This document shows, piece after piece, positions 49,545-57,436 of a stretch of DNA of 64,000 nucleotides. The first letter of the stretch is position 1; each line of letters begins with the position of its first letter. The notes below the pieces were generated by a model. The model worked only from the letters and a program-made list of their open reading frames with translations, was not told the DNA's origin and did no database searches. The position numbers were made by a program, and so were the translations under genes. Source of the DNA: Saccharothrix violaceirubra (GTDB lineage: Bacteria; Actinomycetota; Actinomycetes; Mycobacteriales; Pseudonocardiaceae). Location: the NCBI RefSeq assembly GCF_014203755.1, contig NZ_JACHJS010000001.1, positions 5,890,001 to 5,954,000 on the forward strand. Direction: 5' to 3'.

Positions 49545-51814
49545 CGGTCCGCCAACTGCATTACACGTCCTGCGAGGACGGTCTGGAAGGTATCCAGGGA
49601 TTCCAGGTCAGCGCGATGACGCCGGGCGTGCCCAAGCCGTTGTCGGAACTGGCCGTGCGGGCGAGCGTCTACGAGGCCGGGCCGAGCTTCGTGGCCCGGC
49701 TGCGCGACGGCGACCTCGACGAGTTCCCGGTCGCGTTCGGCTACGTGCCGCAGGGCCGGTCGGGCGTGCTGTTCCAGAGCCGGTACGCGGGCGCGGACTT
49801 CACCGGCCGCCTGGGCAACTACTTCGCGCACGCCCTGCTGGTCGACGACGTGGCGGCGGAACTCGGCGACGTGCTGCCGATCGACCTGTGGCGTTCCCCG
49901 GCGTGGGTGCACGGCCGCCTGGACGGGACGTCGCTGCCGGAACTGACCGGCCTGCCCGCCGGCACGGCCGTGACCCCGGACCGCGTGCGCGCGCTCGTCA
50001 CGGCCGGCGGCACCGGCAACCTCGAACGCGTCCTCGGTGCGGTGCAACGACTTCTCGCCGCCGGACGTGGCCGGCTCGTGCTCGTGGTGCGCGACGACGA
50101 GACGGCCGCGCGGTGGCTGGCGGCGGCCTGCCGGTCGCTGCCGCGCGAGCTGGGCCTGCGGATCTCGTTCGTCACCTACACCTCGCGGCCCGAGGAGGCG
50201 CCGGTCCTGGTCTGCGGCACGACGCCGGACGTGCGGCTGCCCGCGTACGGCGACTTCACGACGGTCTCCCTGCTCGAACCGGCACCGCGCGACCCCGACG
50301 GCACCCGCTACGCCTCGGCGTTGGCCCAGCTCTGGGAGCGCGACCAGGTCGACACCGCGCTCGCGCTGGCCGCGCAGGCGAGTCCCGCGTTGACCGCGCC
50401 CGAGCTGGACGCGTTCGCCGTGCTGCTGGAACTCGCGCTCGACCTGGCCGCCGCCGCACCGCCGGACGAGTCCACGCTGCTCACCGCGTTGCGGCTGGGC
50501 GTGGACCGGATGCCCCGCGGGCTGCCCGCGGCGGCCTGGCAGCGGGTCGCCGACCAGGTGCTCGACGCGGGCGGGCCCCAGGACGTCGCCGCGTGGGCGG
50601 AACTGCTGCGGGCCGCGCACGGCAACGGCGAACCCGTGCCGTCGACCCTGTACGGCACGTACTTCGTGGCCTCGCTCACCGCACCGCAGCGGCACTGGCA
50701 GCCCACCCTGGCCCAGGCCGACCTCACGGACGTCGCCGAGAACGTGGTGCTGCCCGCGCTGCTCGACGGCCGCTCCCCCGCGTTGGTCGAACGGCTCGTC
50801 GACCACCGCGACCTGGTCCGGTTCACCGCCGACGCGCTCGACCGGCGCCTGGCCGACCAGCGGGAGACCCGGCACCTGGCCACCACGCTCAAGCCCGAGG
50901 TCGTCCGGCTGCTGGTCGCCAACAGCCGGTCGGGTCGCGTCCGGCTGCTCGCCGACCTGGTGCTGGCGCGCAGCGGCGAACTCGACCCGGTCAAGGTGAT
51001 GGCCGAGGCGACCCGGTTCGACTCCGTGGAGTGGCAGCACCTGGGGCCGGTGCTGTGGCCGCAGGACCCGTCCACCGAGGAGTCGGTGCGGCTGCTGCGG
51101 GACGTGCCCACGCGCGTGCTGGTCGAGAGCCGGCTCGGCCAGCGGATCGTGGCGCGGGCGTTGGAACACTCGGCGCGGCCGGACCTCAAGCCCGAGGAGG
51201 GCCGGCTGATCGAGGAGGTGCTGCGCTCGCCCGTCGCCGCCGACCTGGGCGAACGCGACCAGGCCGGACTCAACGCCGCCCGCCGGATCGCCCACTTCGC
51301 CACCGCGAAACCCGGTCGCGGCGCGGCGCGCGAAGTGCTGACCGCGTTGGACGACCTGTCCGGTCTGACGCCCGAGCAGTCCGACCGGCTGCGGACCGCG
51401 CTCGCCGGGTACGTGCTGCGCGCCGACGCGGGACCGCACCTGGAACTGCTGGGCGACGTGCTCGCGCTGCACGCGCGGCCGTTCCTGCCCGCGTACCGCA
51501 ACGCCGTGCGCGAAGAGCTGGCCAAGGCGCCGTACCAGAAGGTCGCCGAGGCGATCGTGGTGTGGTGGGGGCTGGAGCAGGAGCACGTCCGGCGCACGCT
51601 CGTCGACGAGACGTTGCCGCTGGCGTTGCGCCGACGTCGGCGCCGCTACCTGGACAAGGTCGGCGGCCAGCTCCAGGTGACGGCCAAGCGGCTCGGGGTC
51701 GACCCGCCCCGGCCGAGCTGGCCCGGCTGGTGGCAGAACTGGCGGGCGCGCAAGGAGAAGCGCGGCTTCTTCGGCTTCGCCTTCGACCTGTTGCGCGGCA
51801 AGAAGGAGAAGTAG
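49541..51814 (+). CDS. GAP1-like GTPase-associated protein
   Basis: A 757-residue protein whose N-terminus (LHYTSCEDGLEGIQGFQVSA, then MTPGVP) matches the predicted GTPase-associated protein 1 (GAP1) N-terminal domain found beside double-GTPases. The rest is helical with many leucine/arginine repeats and ends in a basic region (RKEKRGFFGF). No enzymatic motif is evident. It starts inside the stop of the first GTPase (ATGA) and is followed after 2 bp by the membrane GTPase, so all three are made together. A regulatory or effector-coupling role is inferred from that context. Confidence 0.72.
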   Translation: MTVRQLHYTSCEDGLEGIQGFQVSAMTPGVPKPLSELAVRASVYEAGPSFVARLRDGDLDEFPVAFGYVPQGRSGVLFQSRYAGADFTGRLGNYFAHALLVDDVAAELGDVLPIDLWRSPAWVHGRLDGTSLPELTGLPAGTAVTPDRVRALVTAGGTGNLERVLGAVQRLLAAGRGRLVLVVRDDETAARWLAAACRSLPRELGLRISFVTYTSRPEEAPVLVCGTTPDVRLPAYGDFTTVSLLEPAPRDPDGTRYASALAQLWERDQVDTALALAAQASPALTAPELDAFAVLLELALDLAAAAPPDESTLLTALRLGVDRMPRGLPAAAWQRVADQVLDAGGPQDVAAWAELLRAAHGNGEPVPSTLYGTYFVASLTAPQRHWQPTLAQADLTDVAENVVLPALLDGRSPALVERLVDHRDLVRFTADALDRRLADQRETRHLATTLKPEVVRLLVANSRSGRVRLLADLVLARSGELDPVKVMAEATRFDSVEWQHLGPVLWPQDPSTEESVRLLRDVPTRVLVESRLGQRIVARALEHSARPDLKPEEGRLIEEVLRSPVAADLGERDQAGLNAARRIAHFATAKPGRGAAREVLTALDDLSGLTPEQSDRLRTALAGYVLRADAGPHLELLGDVLALHARPFLPAYRNAVREELAKAPYQKVAEAIVVWWGLEQEHVRRTLVDETLPLALRRRRRRYLDKVGGQLQVTAKRLGVDPPRPSWPGWWQNWRARKEKRGFFGFAFDLLRGKKEK

Positions 51815-51816
51815 TC

Positions 51817-53418
51817 GTGCACCCCATCGTCTTCCTGTTCTTACTGGCGCTGCTGTGCTTCGTGGGCCCCTACGCGCTCAGCGCCATCCTCCTGGCGGGC
51901 GGCGCGACCGCCGTCGTCATCGGCGTGGTCGAGTACGGCACGGCCGTGTTCGCCGGGTTCACCCCGTACGGGGCGATCAAGCACCTGAAGATCACGCCGC
52001 CGGAGGAGAGCGACTCCGGCCCGGACCCCGCGTACCGCAGCTACTACGCCGGCCCCGTGCTGCTGGACTACCAGCAGGTGCTCGGCCACACGTTCACGCG
52101 GGTGTGGGCACGCGTCGTGGCGGGCAAACCCGACGAGTACGGCAACGTGTCCCGGTCCCAGGTCGACCGCGTGTGGCGGTGGTCCAAGACCACCGCGACG
52201 CCGAAGATGCTGGCGTGGCCCGCCGCCGCCGCCGCGACCGTCGGGCTCGTGCTCGGCGTGTGCACGGCGATCGCGTTCGTCACCGTCACGTCGCTGATCT
52301 TCCTGGCGTTCCTGATCGTCCTCGTCGTCGGCGCGCTGATCACGGCCGGCGTGTCGCGCGTGCTGGAACTGGGCCTGCTGTTCCTGCGCGGCATCACCAT
52401 CGAGTGCCCGACGTGCCACGACAAGGTGACCCGGCCGATCTACCGCTGCCCGGAGTGCGGCGCGGCGCACCGCAAACTGGTGCCGGGCCGGACCGGGGTG
52501 CTGCACCGGACGTGCCGCTGCCAGGAACGGCTGCCCACGCTGCTGGCGTTGGGCAAGGCGAACCTGCGCGCCCAGTGCGCCCAAGGCCACCCGTTGCCGC
52601 TCAAGGGACTCCAGGCACCGACCGCGCACATCCCGGTGATCGCCGGACCGCAGGCGGGCAAGTCGGTGTTCATGCACAGCGCGGTGTCCCGGCTGATGCA
52701 GCGCGGCGGCGGGTTCGAGTTCGCCGACGAGCGGGCCAAGGACGAGTTCGAGACCAACGTGCAGCTCAAGGTGCACCTGGACCCCTCGTCGGCGCGCAAG
52801 ACCGTGATCGCCCGGCCGCGCGCGTACAACGTGTACGTCGGCGCGCAGGGCAGCCGGTCGCGCCGGTTGCTGTACCTGTACGACGCGGCGGGCGAGCTGC
52901 TGGTCAACGTGGACGGGCTCGCCGACTCGCAGTTCCTCGCCCACACCAAGGGGGTCGTGTTCATCGTCGACCCGTTCTCCATGCGCCAGGTGCGCTCGGG
53001 CACGGACCGGTCGACGCTGGGCCGGGTCAAGGCGTCCAACGAGGCGCCGGGCGAGGTGCTGGGCCGGTTCGTCGAGGCGTTGCGGGAACGCGGGGTGCGC
53101 AAACGCGGCAACCGCATCGACCTGCCGGTGGCCGTGGTGCTGACCAAGACCGACGGCCTGCGCGGGCCGACCGACGCGGGCCACCCGTACCGCGCCATGG
53201 GCAGCCGGTCGCGCGAGGCACGGGACACGGCCGTGCGCACGTGGTTGGAGGAGGTCGGGCAGGGCGACCTGACGTCCTCCCTGGACAACAACTTCACGAC
53301 GGTGTCGTACTTCGCGGTGAGCTACGAGGACGCGGTCACGGTCGCCGAGCACGAGTCGGTCGTGAACGACGACCCGGCCGTGCCGCTGCTGTGGCTGCTC
53401 GACCGGAAGGCGGTGTGA
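51817..53418 (+). CDS. Membrane-anchored zinc-ribbon P-loop GTPase
   Basis: A 533-residue protein. Two N-terminal membrane helices (residues 1-40) and a helical pair at about 140-190 are followed by a zinc ribbon (CPTC...CPECG, about 197-214) and further Cys/His. A GTPase-like domain follows with P-loop GPQAGKS (277-283), a YDAAGE switch and LTKTD. It is built like the soluble GTPase upstream with added membrane anchors, so the operon has one soluble and one membrane GTPase. GTG at 51817 has AAGGAGA 7 nt upstream. Its stop shares a base with the next ATG. Confidence 0.8.
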   Translation: MHPIVFLFLLALLCFVGPYALSAILLAGGATAVVIGVVEYGTAVFAGFTPYGAIKHLKITPPEESDSGPDPAYRSYYAGPVLLDYQQVLGHTFTRVWARVVAGKPDEYGNVSRSQVDRVWRWSKTTATPKMLAWPAAAAATVGLVLGVCTAIAFVTVTSLIFLAFLIVLVVGALITAGVSRVLELGLLFLRGITIECPTCHDKVTRPIYRCPECGAAHRKLVPGRTGVLHRTCRCQERLPTLLALGKANLRAQCAQGHPLPLKGLQAPTAHIPVIAGPQAGKSVFMHSAVSRLMQRGGGFEFADERAKDEFETNVQLKVHLDPSSARKTVIARPRAYNVYVGAQGSRSRRLLYLYDAAGELLVNVDGLADSQFLAHTKGVVFIVDPFSMRQVRSGTDRSTLGRVKASNEAPGEVLGRFVEALRERGVRKRGNRIDLPVAVVLTKTDGLRGPTDAGHPYRAMGSRSREARDTAVRTWLEEVGQGDLTSSLDNNFTTVSYFAVSYEDAVTVAEHESVVNDDPAVPLLWLLDRKAV

Positions 53419-53555
53419 TGACCGACGAGATCCCCAGGTCGATCGCGACCGGGCGGCGGGTGGCGCTGGTGCTGCTCGTCGTCGCCATGGTCGTCACGGT
53501 CCTGCTGGCGGTGGTGCTGATCGCCGCCGACGTCACGAAGCCGGTGGAGGTGTGA
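53418..53555 (+). CDS. 45-residue single-pass membrane peptide
   Basis: A small gene whose ATG overlaps the stop of the membrane GTPase (TGATG). The product has an N-terminal charged head, one long hydrophobic helix (about residues 15-37) and a short tail. It ends the operon, and its last 23 bp overlap the convergent grpE-like gene. Tight coupling argues that it is translated. It may be a small membrane subunit of the GTPase complex. No homologue recognised. Confidence 0.6.
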   Translation: MTDEIPRSIATGRRVALVLLVVAMVVTVLLAVVLIAADVTKPVEV

Positions 53556-54018
53556 ACTTGCGGACGAGGACCTCGGCGAACCGGACGACGCGGGCGTCCA
53601 CCCGGTACCCGGGCTTGCGCACGGCCGCGACCAGGCCGTCGAGCGCGGCGTCGTCGGTCGGCGTGGTGCCCACGGCACGCTGCTCGTGCCGGTCGAACGC
53701 GGTGCCCTCGGCGGCGGTGAACTCCTCGACGCCTTGGCGGTCGAGCAGCAGCGTCACGTCCTCCACGACCTCCTCGCACAGGCGGGCCTGCGCCGGGTCC
53801 TTGTCGGCGAGCGCCGTGCCGCGGGCCCGCCAGTCGTCGGCGAGCTTGACCAGCTCGCGCAGGGCCGGTTGCAGGACGCGTTGCGCCTCGGCGTTGCGCA
53901 GGCGTTCGTTCTCCGCGTGCAGCCGGTCCATGACGCCGTTGAGGAACCGGTTCTGCTCGTGCAGTCCGGCGAGTTCGTCCTTGATTTCGCCGAGTGCCTT
54001 CCCGATGATGTCGTCCAC
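53533..54018 (-). CDS. GrpE-like nucleotide-exchange factor
   Basis: A 161-residue GrpE-type protein with a long N-terminal coiled coil (LAGLHEQNRFLNGVMDRLHA...) and the C-terminal beta domain, a size similar to a short GrpE. It is probably the exchange factor for the lidless Hsp70, though it lies convergent to that operon rather than in it. Start GTG 54018 is chosen because TATTCT on the minus strand (54025-54030) ends 6 nt upstream, a leaderless promoter; GTG at 54039 would put the start before the -10 box. It is divergent from the second TIR gene over 103 bp. Confidence 0.8.
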   Translation of the reverse strand: MDDIIGKALGEIKDELAGLHEQNRFLNGVMDRLHAENERLRNAEAQRVLQPALRELVKLADDWRARGTALADKDPAQARLCEEVVEDVTLLLDRQGVEEFTAAEGTAFDRHEQRAVGTTPTDDAALDGLVAAVRKPGYRVDARVVRFAEVLVRKFTPPPAS

Positions 54019-54030
54019 AAATCGAGAATA
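54019..54030 (-). promoter_or_regulatory. Leaderless -10 box of the grpE-like gene
   Basis: TATTCT followed by CGATTT and the GTG start. It is the strongest leaderless -10 match in the window. Confidence 0.55.
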
Positions 54031-54121
54031 GGCCGGCACCCGGATCGGTACAAGAATTTTCTCCAGGGAGTCGACATTCGGTCGACCCCGATTCCGGCAT
54101 TCATTGCGAGGGGAGCGGGAA

Positions 54122-55528
54122 ATGCCCGGCGCATTCGTGAACTACCGCAGCGGACCGCACGCCGAGGCGGTCGCCGCGATCGCGGAGTCGTTGCGCCGGC
54201 ATTTCGGCGCCGACCGGGTGTTCGTGGACCACCAGATGCGCAAGGGCAGCCGGTACCCCGACGAGCTGCGTGCCGCGCTGCGGGACGCGGAGGTCGTGGT
54301 CGCGGTCGTGCACCAGGACTGGGTCGCCCGGTTCGGCAACGAGGTCGACTGGGTCCTGTGGGAGCTGAGAGAGGCCCTGGACCTGGGCATACCCGTCGTC
54401 CCGGTGCTGCTGGGCGACACGCCGCCGCCGACCAGCGCGGAACTCCCGGCGGAGATCGGGGAGTTCGCCCACCGCCAGGCGAGCCGGTTGCGCGCCGTGT
54501 CGCTCACCGAGGACATGGCGTCGTTGCTGCACGAACTGGAAAAGCACATCACCCAGCCGATCGCCGTGCGGGAACGACCGGAACCGAAACGGGTGGCGTT
54601 CTGGCCGCGCGTCCTGGGGTGGACGGTGGGAACGGCCGCCTATCCGGCGCTCATCGCCGTGTTGCTGGGCGCGGAGGCGATCAATTTCGCCACGGCCGCG
54701 TTGTCCTCGACCTTCATCCTGGCGGTCTCCCTGCTGGCGCACGTGGCCCAACTGCTGACCGTCCGCCAGAACACGAGACTGGAACGCCGACTCGGCGTGC
54801 TGCCGGTGCGCGCCTATGTGCGCAAGATCTGGTTCTACCCGCTCGTGGCGATGGTGGTCCTCCTGGCGATGATGGCCGACAACCTCCCGCTCACCGGCGT
54901 GTGGTGGTTCGCCGTCGTGGGCCTGATCGCCCTGGGCCTGTGGTTCTACGGGCAGCGCCTGTTCGACGCCCGCGACGAGAAGGAGAAGGAGTGGCCGCCG
55001 ACCCCGTCGCTGGAGCCGTACCTGTACCGGCGCGCGGCGGCGCACCTGCACGAGCGGCTGACCACGTGGCCGGAGTGGCGGTGGCCGCGGTCGCGCCTGC
55101 ACCAGGGCGAGGCCGTGGCGGTCTACCTCGACCTCACCGAGACGAAACTGGCCCTGGAGTCCCGGACGAGGATCCGGCTGGGCGCGTGGCTGCGCCAGGA
55201 GCGGTGCGGCTTCTCCCGCGCCCACCTGGGGTGGGGGGCGGGCATCGTGGCGATGTACGTCGTGGCCGCACTGGTCCTGCGGCCGGAGCAGCTCGTCCGT
55301 GACGACGGGACCCTGCCGACGCGGGCGCAACTCGTGGTGCTGACCCTGTTCTTCGGCGTGGCGGCACTGGTCGCCGCGGCCCTCACCTTCGTGACGCTCC
55401 TCGTCGAGGTCCGGATCGGCCGCAAGAGCGACCGGCTGCTCGTGGCGGAACTGGAGGAGTGGCAGTCCCTCCTCGGCCCCTTGGTCTTCGTGCGCCCGGA
55501 GGACACCCGCGCGTTCAGGTCGACATGA
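54122..55528 (+). CDS. TIR-domain membrane protein
   Basis: A 468-residue protein. Residues 1-140 are a TIR domain (MPGAFVNYRS start, VVHQDWV, and VDWVLWELREAL with E81 at the NADase Glu position). Two pairs of membrane helices follow (about 160-215 and 245-290) and a third pair near 375-430. This is the same plan as the TIR protein encoded at 33712-35025, so they are paralogues. ATG at 54122 has GGGGAG 6 nt upstream. It is divergent from the grpE-like gene and next to a Nudix hydrolase. It is probably an NAD-consuming or signalling effector tied to the GTPase operon, which is inference. Confidence 0.8.
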   Translation: MPGAFVNYRSGPHAEAVAAIAESLRRHFGADRVFVDHQMRKGSRYPDELRAALRDAEVVVAVVHQDWVARFGNEVDWVLWELREALDLGIPVVPVLLGDTPPPTSAELPAEIGEFAHRQASRLRAVSLTEDMASLLHELEKHITQPIAVRERPEPKRVAFWPRVLGWTVGTAAYPALIAVLLGAEAINFATAALSSTFILAVSLLAHVAQLLTVRQNTRLERRLGVLPVRAYVRKIWFYPLVAMVVLLAMMADNLPLTGVWWFAVVGLIALGLWFYGQRLFDARDEKEKEWPPTPSLEPYLYRRAAAHLHERLTTWPEWRWPRSRLHQGEAVAVYLDLTETKLALESRTRIRLGAWLRQERCGFSRAHLGWGAGIVAMYVVAALVLRPEQLVRDDGTLPTRAQLVVLTLFFGVAALVAAALTFVTLLVEVRIGRKSDRLLVAELEEWQSLLGPLVFVRPEDTRAFRST

Positions 55529-55560
55529 CAATTGGCTCAACCCCAAGGCGAACCACTTGA

Positions 55561-55592
55561 TGTCAGAGTGACACTAACTTAGCCTGACAGTC
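55561..55592 (+). promoter_or_regulatory. Promoter of the Nudix gene with short dyad
   Basis: TGTCA-gag-TGACA (55561-55573) is a 5-bp inverted repeat. TAGCCT (55580-55585) ends 7 nt before the ATG, with no Shine-Dalgarno sequence, so the gene appears leaderless and the dyad could be an operator. Confidence 0.45.
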
Positions 55593-56087
55593 ATGACCGC
55601 CCTGACCGCAGACGTCGTGCTGTTCACCAGACGACGCGGAGTCCTGTCCGTGCTCACGATCACCCGGGGCAAGCCGCCGTACGAGGGCGCCCTGGCCCTG
55701 CCCGGCGGCTTCGTGGAACAGGACGAGCGCCCCTTGGAGGCCGCGGTCCGGGAACTGGCCGAGGAGACCGGCCTGCACCTGCCGAAGTCCCGCCTGCGCC
55801 GCGTCGGCAGCTACGACACCCCCGGCCGCGACCCCCGGGGTGCGGTGGCAAGCACCGCGTTCCACGCCTACGTCATCGGCGCACCCGACGTCCGCGGCGG
55901 AAGCGACGCCGCCACCGCCACCTGGACCCCGTTGGCGACCCTGCTGTCCCCCACGACCCCCACGGCCTTCGACCACCGCCGGATCGTGCGGGACGCCGTT
56001 CACCGTCGGTTCGGCCGAGCGAAGGCGCTCCCGTGCCGCGCGATCCGAGGCCACCGACCCGCGCAGGGCGGCCTCCGCCCCCGCTGA
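55593..56087 (+). CDS. Nudix hydrolase
   Basis: A 164-residue Nudix protein. The Nudix box is complete: GGFVEQDERPLEAAVRELAE followed by ETGL, with the metal-binding glutamates in place. The VLTITRGKPPYEG start and the FDHRRIV end resemble ADP-ribose or NAD-pathway Nudix proteins, but the winged-helix part of NrtR regulators is missing. It follows the TIR gene by 64 bp. ADP-ribose is a TIR NADase product, so cleavage of that product is a reasonable guess. It is followed by a long non-coding gap. Confidence 0.85.
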   Translation: MTALTADVVLFTRRRGVLSVLTITRGKPPYEGALALPGGFVEQDERPLEAAVRELAEETGLHLPKSRLRRVGSYDTPGRDPRGAVASTAFHAYVIGAPDVRGGSDAATATWTPLATLLSPTTPTAFDHRRIVRDAVHRRFGRAKALPCRAIRGHRPAQGGLRPR

Positions 56088-56702
56088 GCGACACGGCCAC
56101 GGACCTTCCCACACCGGACGAAGGCGCCTGAAATTTTAGCCCGTTCGGGCACAATATCGATCGAATAGGAGGATTTCTCATCCGCCATTCGGTTGACAGC
56201 ACCCCGCAAGAAGTACACCCGAAGGCCGTAGAACACCATTCCGAACACCAGTCATGATCAACGAGCGGATCGGCTCGAATGCGCCGATCAATGTCATGAC
56301 GACGCATCGCCGCCACGGCGGCGATGCGGCACGAATCCGCATTGTGCGTTCTCATTTCGCGACGTTGGGTGACCACGACGCCGAGTACCGCACGGCCGCG
56401 TGTCGTTCATCCGGGGTTTCGTGTTGCCACGCCGTATGGGCTACGGTCGCCGCCGCGCGACGACCACTCTCAACGGTGCGCACGACTCGGACGAGGGATC
56501 TCATCCACATGCATCAGGTAGTAGGCCAATATGGCGCAGCACGCTGTCTCGCCACGTTCCCGATCGCTTCGAATCGATCGCGATCTGTAGCGCCATGAGG
56601 CGCTCGCGCGATACCTCGCGGGGGCGACACCACGGATCGCGGAAAACCCAGGCGGCGCCACCCGTGTCACGGTATCGGCCGAACGGGGGAACGGTTCCGA
56701 TC
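56088..56702. other. 615-bp region without a clear gene, hairpin-rich
   Basis: This stretch is less GC-rich than the surroundings and shows no convincing coding frame. It holds a 12-bp near-perfect stem with a 2-nt loop (56303-56328, arms CGCATCGCCGCC and GGCGGCGATGCG) and a smaller AGCGCC/GGCGCT hairpin (56588-56603). It could carry a small RNA, a degraded gene, or the control region of the downstream XRE gene. Confidence 0.4.
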
Positions 56703-57347
56703 ATGTCGAACGACGGGGACCTGGCACCACCGAATCCGACCGCCGAGAACTCGGTCGACACCTTGTTCGCCTACCGGACGACCTTCGGTCGACATCTGGC
56801 CGGATTGCGCGAAGGACGCGGTTACTCCGAGGACGACGCGGCGAAACTGATCGGCATCGCCCCGGAAACCCTGCGACAGTACGAGAAGGCCGAACGCCGG
56901 CCGTCCATGCTCCGCCTGCTCCGACTGGCCCGGATCTACGACACGCCACCGCTCGTGATACTCGAAGACGTGGCACGCGCGGTCCGGCCGCCGCCCGACC
57001 CGACCCGGGCCTACACGGTCGAGGCGCTCCTCTTCTTCACCGGCGTCACCCCGGAACAGGTGGCCCCCGACCGGTTCCCGAGCACCGGGAGATCCGACCC
57101 GCCCGAAGGCACGCCGTCGCCGGGCCCGGCGGACGAGCCGCTCGGCGAGGCCGTCAAGTACCTGCGCAACGACGACCCGCTCCGGGTCAGGGGCGGCCTG
57201 CTCCTGCGGAAGGAGTACGAGGACGGCGCGACCATCCGCGAACTGGGCCTGCGGCACAAACTCTCGTTCGGCACCATCCGGACGCTGCTCGTCGAGGCCG
57301 GCACGCGGTTCCGCGCCCGCGGCAACCCCCGCCCCGGTGGCACTTGA
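56703..57347 (+). CDS. XRE-family transcriptional regulator
   Basis: A 214-residue protein with an N-terminal helix-turn-helix (about 25-70, with GYSEDDAAKLIGIAPETLRQ then YEKAERRPS) of the XRE type. A second HTH-like segment lies near the C-terminus (DGATIRELGLRHKLSFGTIR), seen in actinobacterial developmental regulators. A proline-rich linker joins the two. ATG at 56703 is the start that begins the conserved part. It lies 89 bp ahead of the NB-ARC gene and could control it or the TIR/Nudix genes. Ligand unknown. Confidence 0.75.
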   Translation: MSNDGDLAPPNPTAENSVDTLFAYRTTFGRHLAGLREGRGYSEDDAAKLIGIAPETLRQYEKAERRPSMLRLLRLARIYDTPPLVILEDVARAVRPPPDPTRAYTVEALLFFTGVTPEQVAPDRFPSTGRSDPPEGTPSPGPADEPLGEAVKYLRNDDPLRVRGGLLLRKEYEDGATIRELGLRHKLSFGTIRTLLVEAGTRFRARGNPRPGGT

Positions 57348-57436
57348 CGTGCGACACAATCCGGTGAGCACGCCGCCGGCGGCCCGCGCGGACCGTACGG
57401 TCGGACCACAGGAACGCGTCGACTCGGGGGTGGGAC

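Noticed and set aside
56254..56598. A 114-codon frame upstream of the XRE regulator
   Set aside because: No ribosome site, no recognisable motif, and codon use unlike the neighbours; treated as non-coding.
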